Source: a bacterium (GTDB lineage Bacteria; Verrucomicrobiota; Verrucomicrobiae; Limisphaerales; J093). Taken from it: a DNA stretch of 14,927 bases. How positions within the stretch are numbered: the first letter of the stretch is position 1; every line of letters starts with the position of its first letter. Shown piece by piece: positions 1 through 7,399 of the stretch. The stretch covers positions 1 through 14,927 of the forward strand of contig JAKCAB010000797.1 in the NCBI GenBank assembly GCA_021839785.1. Reading direction: 5' to 3'. The position numbers were made by a program, and so were the translations under genes. The notes under the pieces are model-generated. The model worked only from the letters and a program-made list of their open reading frames with translations, did no database searches and was not told the DNA's origin.

Positions 1-822
1 CTCGCCGGCATCCTGTCCCAGCGCCACGGCTTCAAGTGCACCGTGCTCTTTTCGGTGAACCCCGCCGACGGCACCATCGACCCGCTGAACCAGACGAACG
101 TGCCGGGAATGCACTTGCTCGACACGGCCGACCTCGTGGTTTGCCAGTTCCGCTTCCGCGAGCTGCCGGACGCCGACATGGCCCACCTGGCGAATTACCT
201 CCAGGCCGGCAAGCCGATCATCGCCTTGCGCACGGCCACGCACTCCTTCAACTACACGCGGAACAAGCAGAGTCCGTTCGCGAAATGGGATTACGCCAGC
301 AAGGCCTGGCCCGGCGGTTTCGGCCAGCAGGTGCTGGGCGAAACTTGGGTGAACCACCACGGCGCGCACGGCAGCGAAAGCACGCGCGGCTTGATCGATG
401 GCACCCACGAACAACACCCCGTCCTGCGCGGCGTGCGGGACATCTGGGGACCGACGGACGTTTACACGGTGATCCACCTCCAACCCACCGACACGATTCT
501 CGTCCACGGACTGGTGTTGAAGGGCATGAAGCCGGACGACGCGCCCAACTGGGCGAAGTCCATCATGCCGCTGGTCTGGACCCGCGATTACACCTGGCCG
601 AACGGCAAGACCACCCGCGCGCTCACCTCGACCATCGGCGCGGCGGTCGATTTGCAGAGCGAGGATTTGCGGCGGTTGTTGGTGAACGCCTGTTACTGGC
701 TGACCGGACTGGACGTGCCGCCGAAGGCCGACGCCACGCCGGTGCGCGAGTTCAAGCCGAGCTATTTCGGCTACGGCAAGTTCATCAAGCACGTCAAGCC
801 CTCCGACCTGGATATGCCGTGA
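1..822 (+). CDS. ThuA-like domain protein, 5' end missing
   Basis: The frame is open from the first base and ends at TGA 820-822, so the true start lies upstream; a GTG at 43 is internal, because the codons before it read into the same fold (LAGILSQRHGFKCTVLFSVN). The 273 visible residues match the ThuA-like (trehalose-utilisation, glutamine-amidotransferase-like) fold common in Planctomycetes and Verrucomicrobia. Typical stretches are 'DTADLVVCQFRFRELPD', 'YLQAGKPIIALRTATHSF' and a late 'YWLTGLDVP'. Such proteins are often exported and sit near sugar-oxidoreductase genes, but the catalytic role of this subfamily is not established. The missing N-terminus would show whether there is a signal peptide. 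Family assignment is firm; the specific function is unknown. Confidence 0.85.
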   Translation, partial: LAGILSQRHGFKCTVLFSVNPADGTIDPLNQTNVPGMHLLDTADLVVCQFRFRELPDADMAHLANYLQAGKPIIALRTATHSFNYTRNKQSPFAKWDYASKAWPGGFGQQVLGETWVNHHGAHGSESTRGLIDGTHEQHPVLRGVRDIWGPTDVYTVIHLQPTDTILVHGLVLKGMKPDDAPNWAKSIMPLVWTRDYTWPNGKTTRALTSTIGAAVDLQSEDLRRLLVNACYWLTGLDVPPKADATPVREFKPSYFGYGKFIKHVKPSDLDMP

Positions 823-861
823 CCGGCGATGGAGCGCGCGGACACTTCGCGAAGCCGGTCA
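820..861 (+). terminator. Possible hairpin terminator after the ThuA-like gene
   Basis: TGACCGGC at 820-827 pairs perfectly with GCCGGTCA at 854-861. The stem starts at the stop codon itself, and short CGCG pairs lie inside the 26-nt loop. No T-run follows, so it is not a canonical intrinsic terminator. It could stabilise the 3' end or only partly separate the ThuA-like gene from the pseudopilin gene. Confidence 0.3.
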
Positions 862-901
862 GTGCTTGGCAAGTCGGCGGTGAGCGAGTACCAGTAACTC
901 C

Positions 902-1842
902 ATGAAACCCCGAGTTGCCCTGCCCGAAAGCCGCGCGCCTCGCTCCGCCGTCCGCGCCGGCTTTACCCTGATCGAACTGTTGGTGGTGATCGCGATCATC
1001 GCGATCCTGGCGGGCATGTTGTTGCCGGCGCTGGCCCGCGCCAAGACGAAGGCCCAGGGCGTGAAGTGCATGTCGAATATGAAGCAGGTCATGCTCGCCT
1101 TCCGCCTTTACACCGACGACTACAACGGAACGTTTTTTCCGAACACCTACGGCGGCGACGGCTGGGTGCGCGGCGTGGTGGATTTCAACGGGGCCAACGC
1201 GGACAATTGGGATCCCCAATCGTTGCTCGATCCCCGGCGCGCCGTGCTCGGACCGTACACCCAGTCGCCGGGCATCTACCAGTGCCCCGCGGACTGGACC
1301 ACCGTGAAACGGCCAAACGTCGGCACCGTCCGCCGCATCCGCAGCATCGCGGCCAGCCAGGCGGTCGGCACCTGGTCCGACGGCAAAAGCCCGACGCTCG
1401 GTTACTGGCTGACTCCGCGCTGCTGGGCGGGTCGGCCACCAATCCCGGCGGCAAATGGCGCGTCTATGCGCGCGATGCGGACGTGACCCGGCCTTCGCCC
1501 TCGATGCTTTGGGTCTTCATCGACGAACACCCGGCCAGCATCAATGACGGCGGCTTCGGCTTCCGCATGCCTAATAATTTCGCCGACACGCGCAGCCAGG
1601 GCTGGGTGGATTACCCAGCCGGTTTTCACAACAACGCGGGGGCGCTGTCGTTCGTGGACGGCCACGCGGAGATTCATCGCTGGATTGACCCCACCTCGAA
1701 CGGGCCCAGCGGGCTCGGCGCGAAAGTCACCGACCTGAGCAAGCTGAACAACGGGCGCGTCGCCAACCAGAAGGACATTTGGTGGATGGCCCAACGCACG
1801 TCCTCGCTCGACGCCGGCGACGATCCTTGGGGGCCGCAGTGA
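902..1842 (+). pseudogene. Type II secretion pseudopilin (prepilin N-terminal motif), frameshifted near 1411
   Basis: The ATG at 902 opens a frame with a classic type IV prepilin N-terminus: a basic leader ending at Gly20, then [18 protein letters not shown], with Glu at mature position +5 and a hydrophobic helix. Prepilin peptidase should cut between G20 and F21. The globular part continues ([26 protein letters not shown]) to about 1410. From there the family sequence carries on in the -1 frame ([39 protein letters not shown]) up to TGA 1840-1842. Joining the halves needs a single missing base near 1411 (CTGAC where CTGGAC would restore the frame). The joined product would be about 313 residues, a normal length for this expanded Verrucomicrobia/Planctomycete family. 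As sequenced, translation ends at 1486 after a garbled tail. Either a sequencing indel or a recent inactivation explains it; I see no slippery heptamer for programmed frameshifting. Confidence 0.8.
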
Positions 1843-2122
1843 AACACAGCCCGCGCGGCGCGGCCGCGTGCGAGCGGTTTGCCGTCGATTTCAAGGCGCG
1901 GGCGTCGCCTTACAATTCGTTCGGGACTTTGCAGTTCGGGCGGCGTTTCCCGCGCACTACGCTGACCGCCGGTGTGGCCACGCCAGCGCATCGCACCGGC
2001 GGAACGGGCGGCCGTGTGGACTTGCGGGCCGCCCCGAGCCGCGGCGCGAGAGCGCGCGACTGAGCCGGCCTTGGCGCTTTTGCCTTTTCCGTCGCGCCGG
2101 AAACCAGTAAACGAAGCAAGCT
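1843..2122. other. Intergenic region upstream of pspA, no gene seen
   Basis: These 280 bases separate the pseudopilin from pspA. They are GC-rich and hold no convincing open frame or palindrome. A sigma-54 promoter, usual for proteobacterial pspA, was looked for: GG at 2073 and GC at 2082 lie too close together (7 bases apart instead of 10). The pspA promoter should lie here but I cannot locate it. Confidence 0.4.
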
Positions 2123-2878
2123 ATGTTCAAACGAATCGCCAACCTGATCCGCGGCTTCTTCAGCCTCTTCATCGGCGGCTTGGAGAAGCAAAACCCCGAG
2201 GCGCTCCTCGAAGTCGAGAAGGAAAACCTCCGCAGACAAATCGCCAACTACAATCAGGGCTTGGCCGCCCATGCCGGCCTGTGCGAAAAGCTGGTGGCCC
2301 AGATCCGCCGGCAGGAAACCGAGGAACGCGACCTTTCGGCCAAGGCGATGGCCAACCTCAAGGTTGGCAACAAGGACACCGCCGCCCAGTATGCCTTGCG
2401 GCTGCAATCCCTGCGCCGCGAACTGACCGAAAACCGCACCCAGGCCGAGTCCGCCGAGAAGACCTACCAGGAGTTGATCCGTGCCCGCGACGTGGCGGTG
2501 AAGGAGGCGCAAACCAAGATCCAGTCGCTGCGCTACGCCATCGACGACATGAAGGTCAAGAAGGCGACCGCTGAACTGACTGAGATGGCCTCGGGCATGA
2601 TCGGCCAGATCGGCGGCAGCGGCGATACGCTCAACCGGCTGCACGACATCGTGGAGGAAGAGCGCACGAAGGCCGCCGGCCGCGCGCGGGTTGCCCGCGA
2701 CAGCATGAGCATGGCGGAGGTGGAGGTGAAGGAGGCGGAGCAAAAGGCGCTCGCCGACGCCGCGCTCGCCGAGTTCGCCGCTCAGGCGGGTATCGCGATC
2801 GAGCCGTCCACGCCCACCGCGCCGACCTCGGCCGGCAAGGAAGCTATCGGGCCGGCGACGGAGGGGACGAAGACTTAG
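2123..2878 (+). CDS. pspA: PspA/IM30 family membrane-stress protein
   Basis: This 251-residue protein is a PspA/IM30 (ESCRT-III superfamily) member. It opens with the amphipathic helix MFKRIANLIRGFFSLFIGGL followed by 'EKQNPEALLEVEKENLR', then long Gln/Glu/Arg-rich coiled-coil helices to about residue 215. There are no transmembrane segments or signal peptide, so it should act at the cytoplasmic face of the inner membrane, forming oligomers that support or remodel stressed membrane. The last ~28 residues (from about 'AIEPSTPTAP') are Pro/Thr/Gly-rich and probably disordered, an extension beyond the usual helical core. The ATG at 2123 is supported by the conserved N-terminus, although the ribosome site is weak. 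It is followed at 77 bases by a small antitoxin-like gene and then by a classic-clade AAA+ ATPase. No pspF-type activator or pspBC is visible here. Confidence 0.9.
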   Translation: MFKRIANLIRGFFSLFIGGLEKQNPEALLEVEKENLRRQIANYNQGLAAHAGLCEKLVAQIRRQETEERDLSAKAMANLKVGNKDTAAQYALRLQSLRRELTENRTQAESAEKTYQELIRARDVAVKEAQTKIQSLRYAIDDMKVKKATAELTEMASGMIGQIGGSGDTLNRLHDIVEEERTKAAGRARVARDSMSMAEVEVKEAEQKALADAALAEFAAQAGIAIEPSTPTAPTSAGKEAIGPATEGTKT

Positions 2879-2954
2879 TCGCGTGACTGAATCCACAGCG
2901 CACCCGGCCGGTGGACCCGTTGCCCCCCTTCCGATGCTCGCTTAAGGTTATGAC

Positions 2955-3167
2955 ATGAATGCCGTAGAATTTACAACGGAGCTGAGCGGTACCGACCTTC
3001 TGCGCATGCCGAAGGAGGTGGTAGGACAACTGCCGGCGCGCGGCAAAGCCCGGGTCATTGTCCTGATCGACGAGGAAACCGATGGCGCAGAGTGGCGGGC
3101 CGCCAGCTACGAGCAGTTTCTCCGCGAAGACTCAGCAGAGGATGCCGTTTGCGATCATTTGCGATAG
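2955..3167 (+). CDS. Small antitoxin-like protein, no toxin beside it
   Basis: This encodes 70 residues starting MNAVEFTTELSGTDLLRMP. AAGG at 2944-2947, seven bases before the ATG, is a good ribosome site. The layout resembles small antitoxin proteins that precede PemK/MazF-type toxins: an N-terminal beta-rich AbrB-like part ('LRMPKEVVGQLP', 'ARVIVLIDEE') and an acidic C-terminal tail ('EWRAASYEQFLREDSAEDAV') that would bind the toxin. No toxin gene follows. Two bases after the stop codon a 66-bp palindromic element begins, and the next gene is the AAA+ ATPase. It may be an orphan antitoxin, a lone regulator, or a small partner of the PspA/AAA+ cluster. That it is a gene is likely; the function is inferred from overall pattern only. 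Confidence 0.65.
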   Translation: MNAVEFTTELSGTDLLRMPKEVVGQLPARGKARVIVLIDEETDGAEWRAASYEQFLREDSAEDAVCDHLR

Positions 3168-3169
3168 CT

Positions 3170-3235
3170 GGTGAGGCGAGACTCTGTCGAGCCCAGCAAT
3201 CTATGAAGGCTGGGCTCGATAGAGTCTCGCCCACC
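3170..3235. repeat. 66-bp palindromic element, copy 1 of the GGCGAGACTC family
   Basis: The left arm 3170-3197 and the reverse complement of the right arm 3209-3235 differ by one base change and one single-base gap over 28 positions, around an 11-base loop (3198-3208). The arms carry the core GGCGAGACTC followed by TGTCGAGCCCAGC or its ATCGAG variant. The same arm sequence bounds the larger element at 11125-11325. It looks like a non-autonomous MITE/REP-type unit. No transposase gene and no clear target duplication are visible. Confidence 0.8.
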
Positions 3236-3248
3236 GAACAGAGTTTTT
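3170..3248 (+). terminator. Possible terminator formed by the palindrome and following T-run
   Basis: The long stem of the 66-bp palindrome is followed seven bases later by a run of five T (3243-3247, within GAGTTTTTCTT). On the + strand this could act as an intrinsic terminator after the small antitoxin-like gene. That would partly uncouple pspA from the ATPase gene. The gap between stem and T-run is longer than ideal. Confidence 0.35.
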
Positions 3249-3304
3249 CTTGGATCCCACTCTGTATGCCTGGTGGCGCGACCTCAATCCCGTTCCTTTG
3301 ACGG

Positions 3305-4978
3305 ATGAACGATACTCCCACACCGCCCGCCAACGGCTCCGCGGCCCTGCCCGCCTGGGCGCAGCAGATCGTGGATGGTTTCAACAGCCAGGCGCACACG
3401 CAGTTCATCCTTTCCGGCAATGTCCACGACTCGTTTCCGGTCGAATTCCAGGACAAGCCGGCGCTCGGCAGTCTGGCGGACTTTCTCCAGCAGGCGGTCA
3501 TCCCGCGCTATCAGGTGGTGCTCACGTACGACATCGGCAACGGCCTCCGCGTCGAGCGCGGCAGCGACATCTTCGGCCGCTGGAACGAGAAGACGGAGAT
3601 TGCCGGCAAGGCCGCCCGGCCGTCCGTGGAGTTGATCACTTACTATCTGCGCTTCTGCGCGAACGTCGCCCGCCTCGGCCAGACCCGCGTCCGCGTGGGG
3701 GTGATCCTCAAGGACGCGCAGCTCTTTGTGCCCGACGAAACCCGCTACTCCGACACCAATGCCACCGCCTTCCTGATCCGCGAGTGGACGCGCGAGCGGT
3801 TACTGGTCGAGCACGACATCGCGACCTTCATCCTCACGGAGAACTTCAACGAACTCCACCCGCTGCTGCGGCAAAATTCGTTCGCCGCGCACGTCGAGGT
3901 GCCACTACCGGCCGAGGTCGAGATTCGCGATACCTTGCGCGACCTACAGGCCAACCACCCATCGGCACTGGGCGGCATAGGCGGCGATTTGGATTACTTC
4001 AGCCGCCAGTTCACCGGCATTTCCCGCAACGGCCTGTTGAACCTGGTCAAGTTCAAGGAACACCGGCAGGAGGCCATCGCGGCCGGCGACGTCGCGCCGC
4101 TGAAGGCGGAGTTGATCGAGCAGGAATGTCCGGGTCTGATCGAGTTCGTCCCACCCAAGCTGAGCCTCGATGCCGTTCACGGACAGGAGGCGTTGAAGCG
4201 GCATCTCCGCCAGAACATCGCGCTCTGGCGCCAGAACCAACTCGATTTGATCCCGATGGGCTACCTGATCTCCGGCCCCGTCGGGACCGGCAAGACTTTC
4301 ATGGTGAAATGCCTCGCGGGCGAAGCCGGCGTGCCGGTGGTGGTGCTGAAGAATTTCCGGGACAAATGGTACGGCAGCACCGAGGGCAACCTGGAGAAGA
4401 TCTTTCGCACGCTGAAAGCGCTGGGCCAGTGCTACGTGTTCATCGACGAGGCGGACCAGGCGCTGGGCAAGCGCGGTTCGAGCGGCGGCGAACCGGAGGT
4501 CTCCGGGCGCATCTATTCGATGATCGCCCAGGAGATGAGCAACAAGGAGAACCGCGGGCGCATCGTCTGGATTCTCGCCACCAGCCGGCCGGACCTCGTG
4601 GAAGTCGATCTCAAGCGCCCCGGCCGCGTGGACCTGAAGATTCCGCTGTTCCCGACCACCACGCCCGACGAGGGCGCCGCGCTTCTGGCGGCGATTGCGC
4701 GCGTCCACAAGCTCGATCTGCCGGTCGAGCGCCTGGCGAAAATGAAAGCATCGATTCCGGATTTGCTGACGCCGGGCGAAGTGGACGCTCTGTTGAGCGA
4801 CCTGAAGCGCGAAGTCCTCACGGAGAACCTCACCCCGCTCGACGCGCTCCAGCGCCGGTTCGCAAATTACCTCAAGCCCGTGCCGGTGGAGACGATCCTC
4901 GAACAAGTCCGGCTGGCGGTCCGCGAATGCTCGAAGGCGGAGTTCATTCCCGAGCGGTTTCGGGAACTCCGCACCTGA
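3305..4978 (+). CDS. Two-domain AAA+ ATPase of the classic (Vps4/p97/FtsH-like) clade
   Basis: The product has 557 residues. The C-terminal half is a complete classic-type AAA module: Walker A GPVGTGKT (324-331), pore-loop-1-like KWYGSTEGN (354-362), Walker B YVFIDEAD (377-384), sensor 1 around ATS (425-427), and a second region of homology ending RPDLVEVDLKRPGR with Arg438 and Arg441. A helical lid and an alpha-helical tail follow. The N-terminal half (about 20-260) is related in layout but lacks a Walker A. It has 'FILSGNVHD' and 'VGVILKDAQL', suggesting a degenerate AAA domain that may be structural. It lacks the GAFTGA loop of sigma-54 activators, so it is not a PspF. There is no signal peptide; it is probably a cytosolic hexamer. 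It follows pspA and the small gene on the same strand, suggesting it acts on PspA assemblies. It ends 10 bases from the convergent aldolase gene. Confidence 0.88.
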   Translation: MNDTPTPPANGSAALPAWAQQIVDGFNSQAHTQFILSGNVHDSFPVEFQDKPALGSLADFLQQAVIPRYQVVLTYDIGNGLRVERGSDIFGRWNEKTEIAGKAARPSVELITYYLRFCANVARLGQTRVRVGVILKDAQLFVPDETRYSDTNATAFLIREWTRERLLVEHDIATFILTENFNELHPLLRQNSFAAHVEVPLPAEVEIRDTLRDLQANHPSALGGIGGDLDYFSRQFTGISRNGLLNLVKFKEHRQEAIAAGDVAPLKAELIEQECPGLIEFVPPKLSLDAVHGQEALKRHLRQNIALWRQNQLDLIPMGYLISGPVGTGKTFMVKCLAGEAGVPVVVLKNFRDKWYGSTEGNLEKIFRTLKALGQCYVFIDEADQALGKRGSSGGEPEVSGRIYSMIAQEMSNKENRGRIVWILATSRPDLVEVDLKRPGRVDLKIPLFPTTTPDEGAALLAAIARVHKLDLPVERLAKMKASIPDLLTPGEVDALLSDLKREVLTENLTPLDALQRRFANYLKPVPVETILEQVRLAVRECSKAEFIPERFRELRT

Positions 4979-4988
4979 AGCGCGCGGC

Positions 4989-5741
4989 TCAAATGCTGAG
5001 CTGCCCTTGCCGGTAGGCCTCGTCCGGGCGGGTGGTGATGCGCTCGACGTGTTGCGGCAGCAGAAAGGTCGGCCCGCCCATCGCCGCCGCGCCGGCGAAA
5101 ATGCGCGCGGCCTTGTCCGCCATTAACAGGCAGGACAACACCGACCGCGGTGAGCCGCCGAGCGCGATGACCCCGTGGTTTTGCAGGAGGATCAACTTGG
5201 GCACGCCGCCGTGGTCGCGGATGAAATCCTTGGTGCGCTCGCGAATCTGCCAGGCCAGCGGCAGGCCGGGGTCCGCGTACGGCACATAGACCGAGGCCGC
5301 GCCGCAAAAGACGATTTCGTCCGGAAACATCCGCAGCTCGGCGAAGTCGCGGGCACGCGGCGAACAGAGGATTTGATTCACGCTGGTCGGGTGGCAGTGG
5401 CCGACGAAGCGGACTCCCTCCAGGGTGAGCAGCCAGGCATGAAACATCGCTTCGATGCTGGGCTTCTTGCCGTTCGCGTCCGTCCGCGCGTCGAGCAATG
5501 CCTTTTCGACCACCGCGTCGGGCAGGCTTTTTTTGTCCAGCAACGTCACCAGCTTGCCGGTGTCGCAGACGGTGACCTCGGCTTCGGTGAGCGCGGCCAG
5601 GCGCGCGCCGCTGGCCTTCACGGCAAACTGGGTGGCGCTGAGCCGGACCGAGGTGTTGCCTTCGCCGAGGATGGCGAGGCTGCGGTCCTCGCGGCCCATT
5701 TCGTGGGAAAGCTCCAGCAACGCGGCGATGTCGTCGTGCAT
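4989..5741 (-). CDS. Class II aldolase/adducin family protein
   Basis: The 250-residue product, from the ATG at 5741 (MHDDIAALLELSHEMGRED), has the class II aldolase/adducin fold. It shows the phosphate-binding-type 'GEGNTS' (26-31), 'SIEAMFHAWL' with Glu97, the metal-binding pair His115/His117 in HCHP, and a third histidine, His189, in QNHG. These are the Zn-ligand positions used by fuculose-, rhamnulose- and ribulose-phosphate aldolases and epimerases; the substrate here cannot be told. A GTG at 5825 would add 28 residues in a composition unlike the family start, so the internal ATG is preferred. The gene converges with the AAA+ ATPase (10 bases between stop codons) and stands 224 bases downstream of the nuclease-like gene, so it is probably transcribed alone. 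Confidence 0.88.
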   Translation of the reverse strand: MHDDIAALLELSHEMGREDRSLAILGEGNTSVRLSATQFAVKASGARLAALTEAEVTVCDTGKLVTLLDKKSLPDAVVEKALLDARTDANGKKPSIEAMFHAWLLTLEGVRFVGHCHPTSVNQILCSPRARDFAELRMFPDEIVFCGAASVYVPYADPGLPLAWQIRERTKDFIRDHGGVPKLILLQNHGVIALGGSPRSVLSCLLMADKAARIFAGAAAMGGPTFLLPQHVERITTRPDEAYRQGQLSI

Positions 5742-5900
5742 GGCGACGATTGAACCCGTCGCGCTCCCCGCCGCCAAGCGGCAAAGCGAATTCGGCTGTC
5801 CCCGCGCACGCTCCGCGAAGGTCACATGGCGCCGGCGCCGCCGGGTCCGCCGTTATCCGACCGCCAAAGTCAAGCGGGGTGGCGAACGGTCGAGTGGCCG

Positions 5901-5923
5901 GAGCGCGGGAGTCCATCCCGCGC
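5901..5923 (+). repeat. 23-bp dispersed hairpin, copy A (GTCCA loop)
   Basis: GCGCGGGA (5903-5910), loop GTCCA, TCCCGCGC (5916-5923) form a perfect 8-bp stem preceded by GGA. It lies in the 224-base gap between the aldolase and nuclease-like genes. The same design recurs at 7400-7422 on the other strand with compensatory stem changes. No T-run follows on either strand. Confidence 0.65.
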
Positions 5924-5965
5924 ACGCGCTGCGCACGGCACTTGGCGCCGGCGCGAGAGCCAGGG

Positions 5966-6814
5966 TCAGCGGTCCCAGCGAAATTCCACGACCAGCGGCA
6001 GGTGGTCGGAGGCCTCGGTGCGCGGCACCCAAGCCTTTACCGGTTTGAGCGGTGAGGCTTTCCCCAACCAGAGATAGTCGATGCGCTTGTCCGGCTTCGG
6101 GCTGGGGATGGTGAAGCCGTCGCCGCTGCCGGCGAGTTTCCAGGCGTCGTCGAACAACGCCGCCATCGCCTGGTACGTGCGGCTGCCGGGCGTGTCGTTG
6201 AAGTCGCCGCCAAACAGGACCGGCAGGCTCGGATAATTCGCCAGCACTTCCTGGAACTGGGCCACGTTTTGCAGCCGTTCGGCGTCGTCGCGGCGGAAAT
6301 CGATGTGCGTGGCCAGGAACAGCAATTCCCGGCCGTGGACGTCGAGCACCACCTGGAGCACGCCGCGCTGTTCGTTGGGGCGCAGCATTCGCAGGTGGGT
6401 GTTGGTCCAGCGCTGCACCGGAAACCGCGTGAGCACTGCGTTGCCGTACTCGCCACCCTGGTAGTGAAAGTTGTTGCTGAACACACAGGCCAGGCCGGTC
6501 AAGGCGGCCAGTTCGGCCGGGAAATCGCGGCGGGCCGTGCGTTGAACGCCTTTGTCCACCTCTTCGAGCGCCACGAGGTCGGCCCGCTGCTCGCGGATGA
6601 CGCCCGCGATGCGCTTCAGGTCCACGCGACCATCCACGCCTTCGCCGTGGTGAATGTTGTAAGTCATGGCGCGAAAGGTGACCGACTGCGCGGCGGGCGT
6701 GTCCGCGGCCCAAGCGCACGCGCTCAAAAATACAACCAGCGCGCCGATGACGATCGTCAAAAGCCAACCGGCCTCGCCAACGGAACGATTCGAGAACTGG
6801 GGTATGCGTTGCAT
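5966..6814 (-). CDS. Exported endonuclease/exonuclease/phosphatase (EEP) family protein
   Basis: From the ATG at 6814 the product has 282 residues. A basic N-terminus leads into the hydrophobic stretch WLLTIVIGALVVFLSACAWA (about 17-36). LSAC at 30-33 fits a lipobox, so it may be a lipoprotein; cleavage after AWA by signal peptidase I is the alternative. The rest is a full EEP (DNase I-like) metallohydrolase: TYNIHHGEG with Asn53, VALEEVD with Glu84/85, ATHID with His170, GGDFND (Asp204, Asn206), RIDY (Asp246) and SDH (Asp270, His271) near the C-terminus. All canonical metal and catalytic positions are present. Family members cleave phosphodiesters in nucleic acids, phospholipids or sugar phosphates; the substrate here is unknown, and an extracytoplasmic location favours scavenging or membrane-linked work. 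A GTG at 6841 would add nine residues. It is divergent from the DciA-like gene. Confidence 0.88.
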   Translation of the reverse strand: MQRIPQFSNRSVGEAGWLLTIVIGALVVFLSACAWAADTPAAQSVTFRAMTYNIHHGEGVDGRVDLKRIAGVIREQRADLVALEEVDKGVQRTARRDFPAELAALTGLACVFSNNFHYQGGEYGNAVLTRFPVQRWTNTHLRMLRPNEQRGVLQVVLDVHGRELLFLATHIDFRRDDAERLQNVAQFQEVLANYPSLPVLFGGDFNDTPGSRTYQAMAALFDDAWKLAGSGDGFTIPSPKPDKRIDYLWLGKASPLKPVKAWVPRTEASDHLPLVVEFRWDR

Positions 6815-6923
6815 CGCTGGCCATCCAAGCAGATCAGCCACGGCTGGCCAGCCCGAAGCGTCTGAACCGCGCGCAACCCGCGAGAGTCACAGGTCGCTTG
6901 CCAGGCCAGGTTGGGCGTGGTTC

Positions 6924-6929
6924 AAGGAA
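6924..6929 (+). promoter_or_regulatory. Ribosome binding site that sets the DciA-like start
   Basis: AAGGAA at 6924-6929 lies just before a GTG at 6933. The open frame extends far upstream over the divergent promoter region and part of the nuclease-like gene, so this site is what argues for the GTG. Confidence 0.6.
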
Positions 6930-6932
6930 CGC

Positions 6933-7340
6933 GTGAAGCGCACCCGCCGCCCGCCGAAGTCCCGCCCCGCGTCCGCTTGGTCGAGCCGCGACGACGTGCT
7001 CGCGGAGTGGCGCCGGGTCGATCTCTCGCCCTTGGAGAAGGCCGGTCAAACGGCGGCCAAGCCGGTGGGCGACCTCCTGCCGGCACTGGTCAAGAAGCTG
7101 GGATTGACCCAGCGGCGCGCGGAGGCGGAACTGCTCAAAGCGTGGAACAGCTTGGTCGATCCCAACATCGCCGCCCACGCCCAACCGGCCGGCGTCCGCA
7201 AAGGCACCTTGTTCGTGAAAGTGGACAGCAGCGTGTGGCTGTCCGAGATCGTGCGTTATCGGCGGCGGGAAATCCTGGAACGACTCCAGAGTTGTTTCGG
7301 CCGCGAATTGATCGCCCGCATTTCCTTCCGGGTCGGCTGA
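6933..7340 (+). CDS. dciA: DUF721/DciA-like protein (likely replicative helicase loader)
   Basis: With the GTG start the product has 135 residues, a usual length for DUF721 proteins. It has a basic, Arg/Pro/Ser-rich N-terminal tail (KRTRRPPKSRPASAW), then the DUF721 core: 'AAKPVGDLLPALVKKLGL', the 'AWNSLVDPNIAAHAQP' region with the conserved Trp, 'GTLFVKVDSSVWLSEI', and a final 'LIARISFRVG' strand. DciA is the ancestral bacterial loader of the DnaB replicative helicase; whether this homologue performs that role here is inference from the family. It is monocistronic by appearance, divergent from the nuclease-like gene and convergent with the DUF3106 gene. The frame stays open upstream to 6666, but that part overlaps the opposite gene. 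Confidence 0.75.
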   Translation: MKRTRRPPKSRPASAWSSRDDVLAEWRRVDLSPLEKAGQTAAKPVGDLLPALVKKLGLTQRRAEAELLKAWNSLVDPNIAAHAQPAGVRKGTLFVKVDSSVWLSEIVRYRRREILERLQSCFGRELIARISFRVG

Positions 7341-7399
7341 CGCCGGCTGCCCCGATTGCGCGCGGGTTGGTCGCGACCCGAAGCGGGCGGCCCACAGAT

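Noticed and set aside
2067..2090. Sigma-54-like promoter upstream of pspA
   Set aside because: The GG and GC dinucleotides are separated by 7 bases instead of the required 10, so the -24/-12 geometry is wrong.
1910..2896. A 328-codon open frame on the - strand
   Set aside because: It is antisense to pspA, whose frame has a clear family match; the leucine/arginine-rich translation is the usual antisense product of coiled-coil coding sequence.
3168..3304. Possible remnant of a PemK/MazF toxin after the small antitoxin-like gene
   Set aside because: Apart from the palindrome, only a short chance-looking stretch (DPTLYAWWRDLNP) is readable; no toxin motif is present.
3250..5016. A 588-codon open frame on the + strand
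   Set aside because: It shadows the AAA+ ATPase in a different frame. Its product is Arg/Gly/Pro-rich and lacks any motif.
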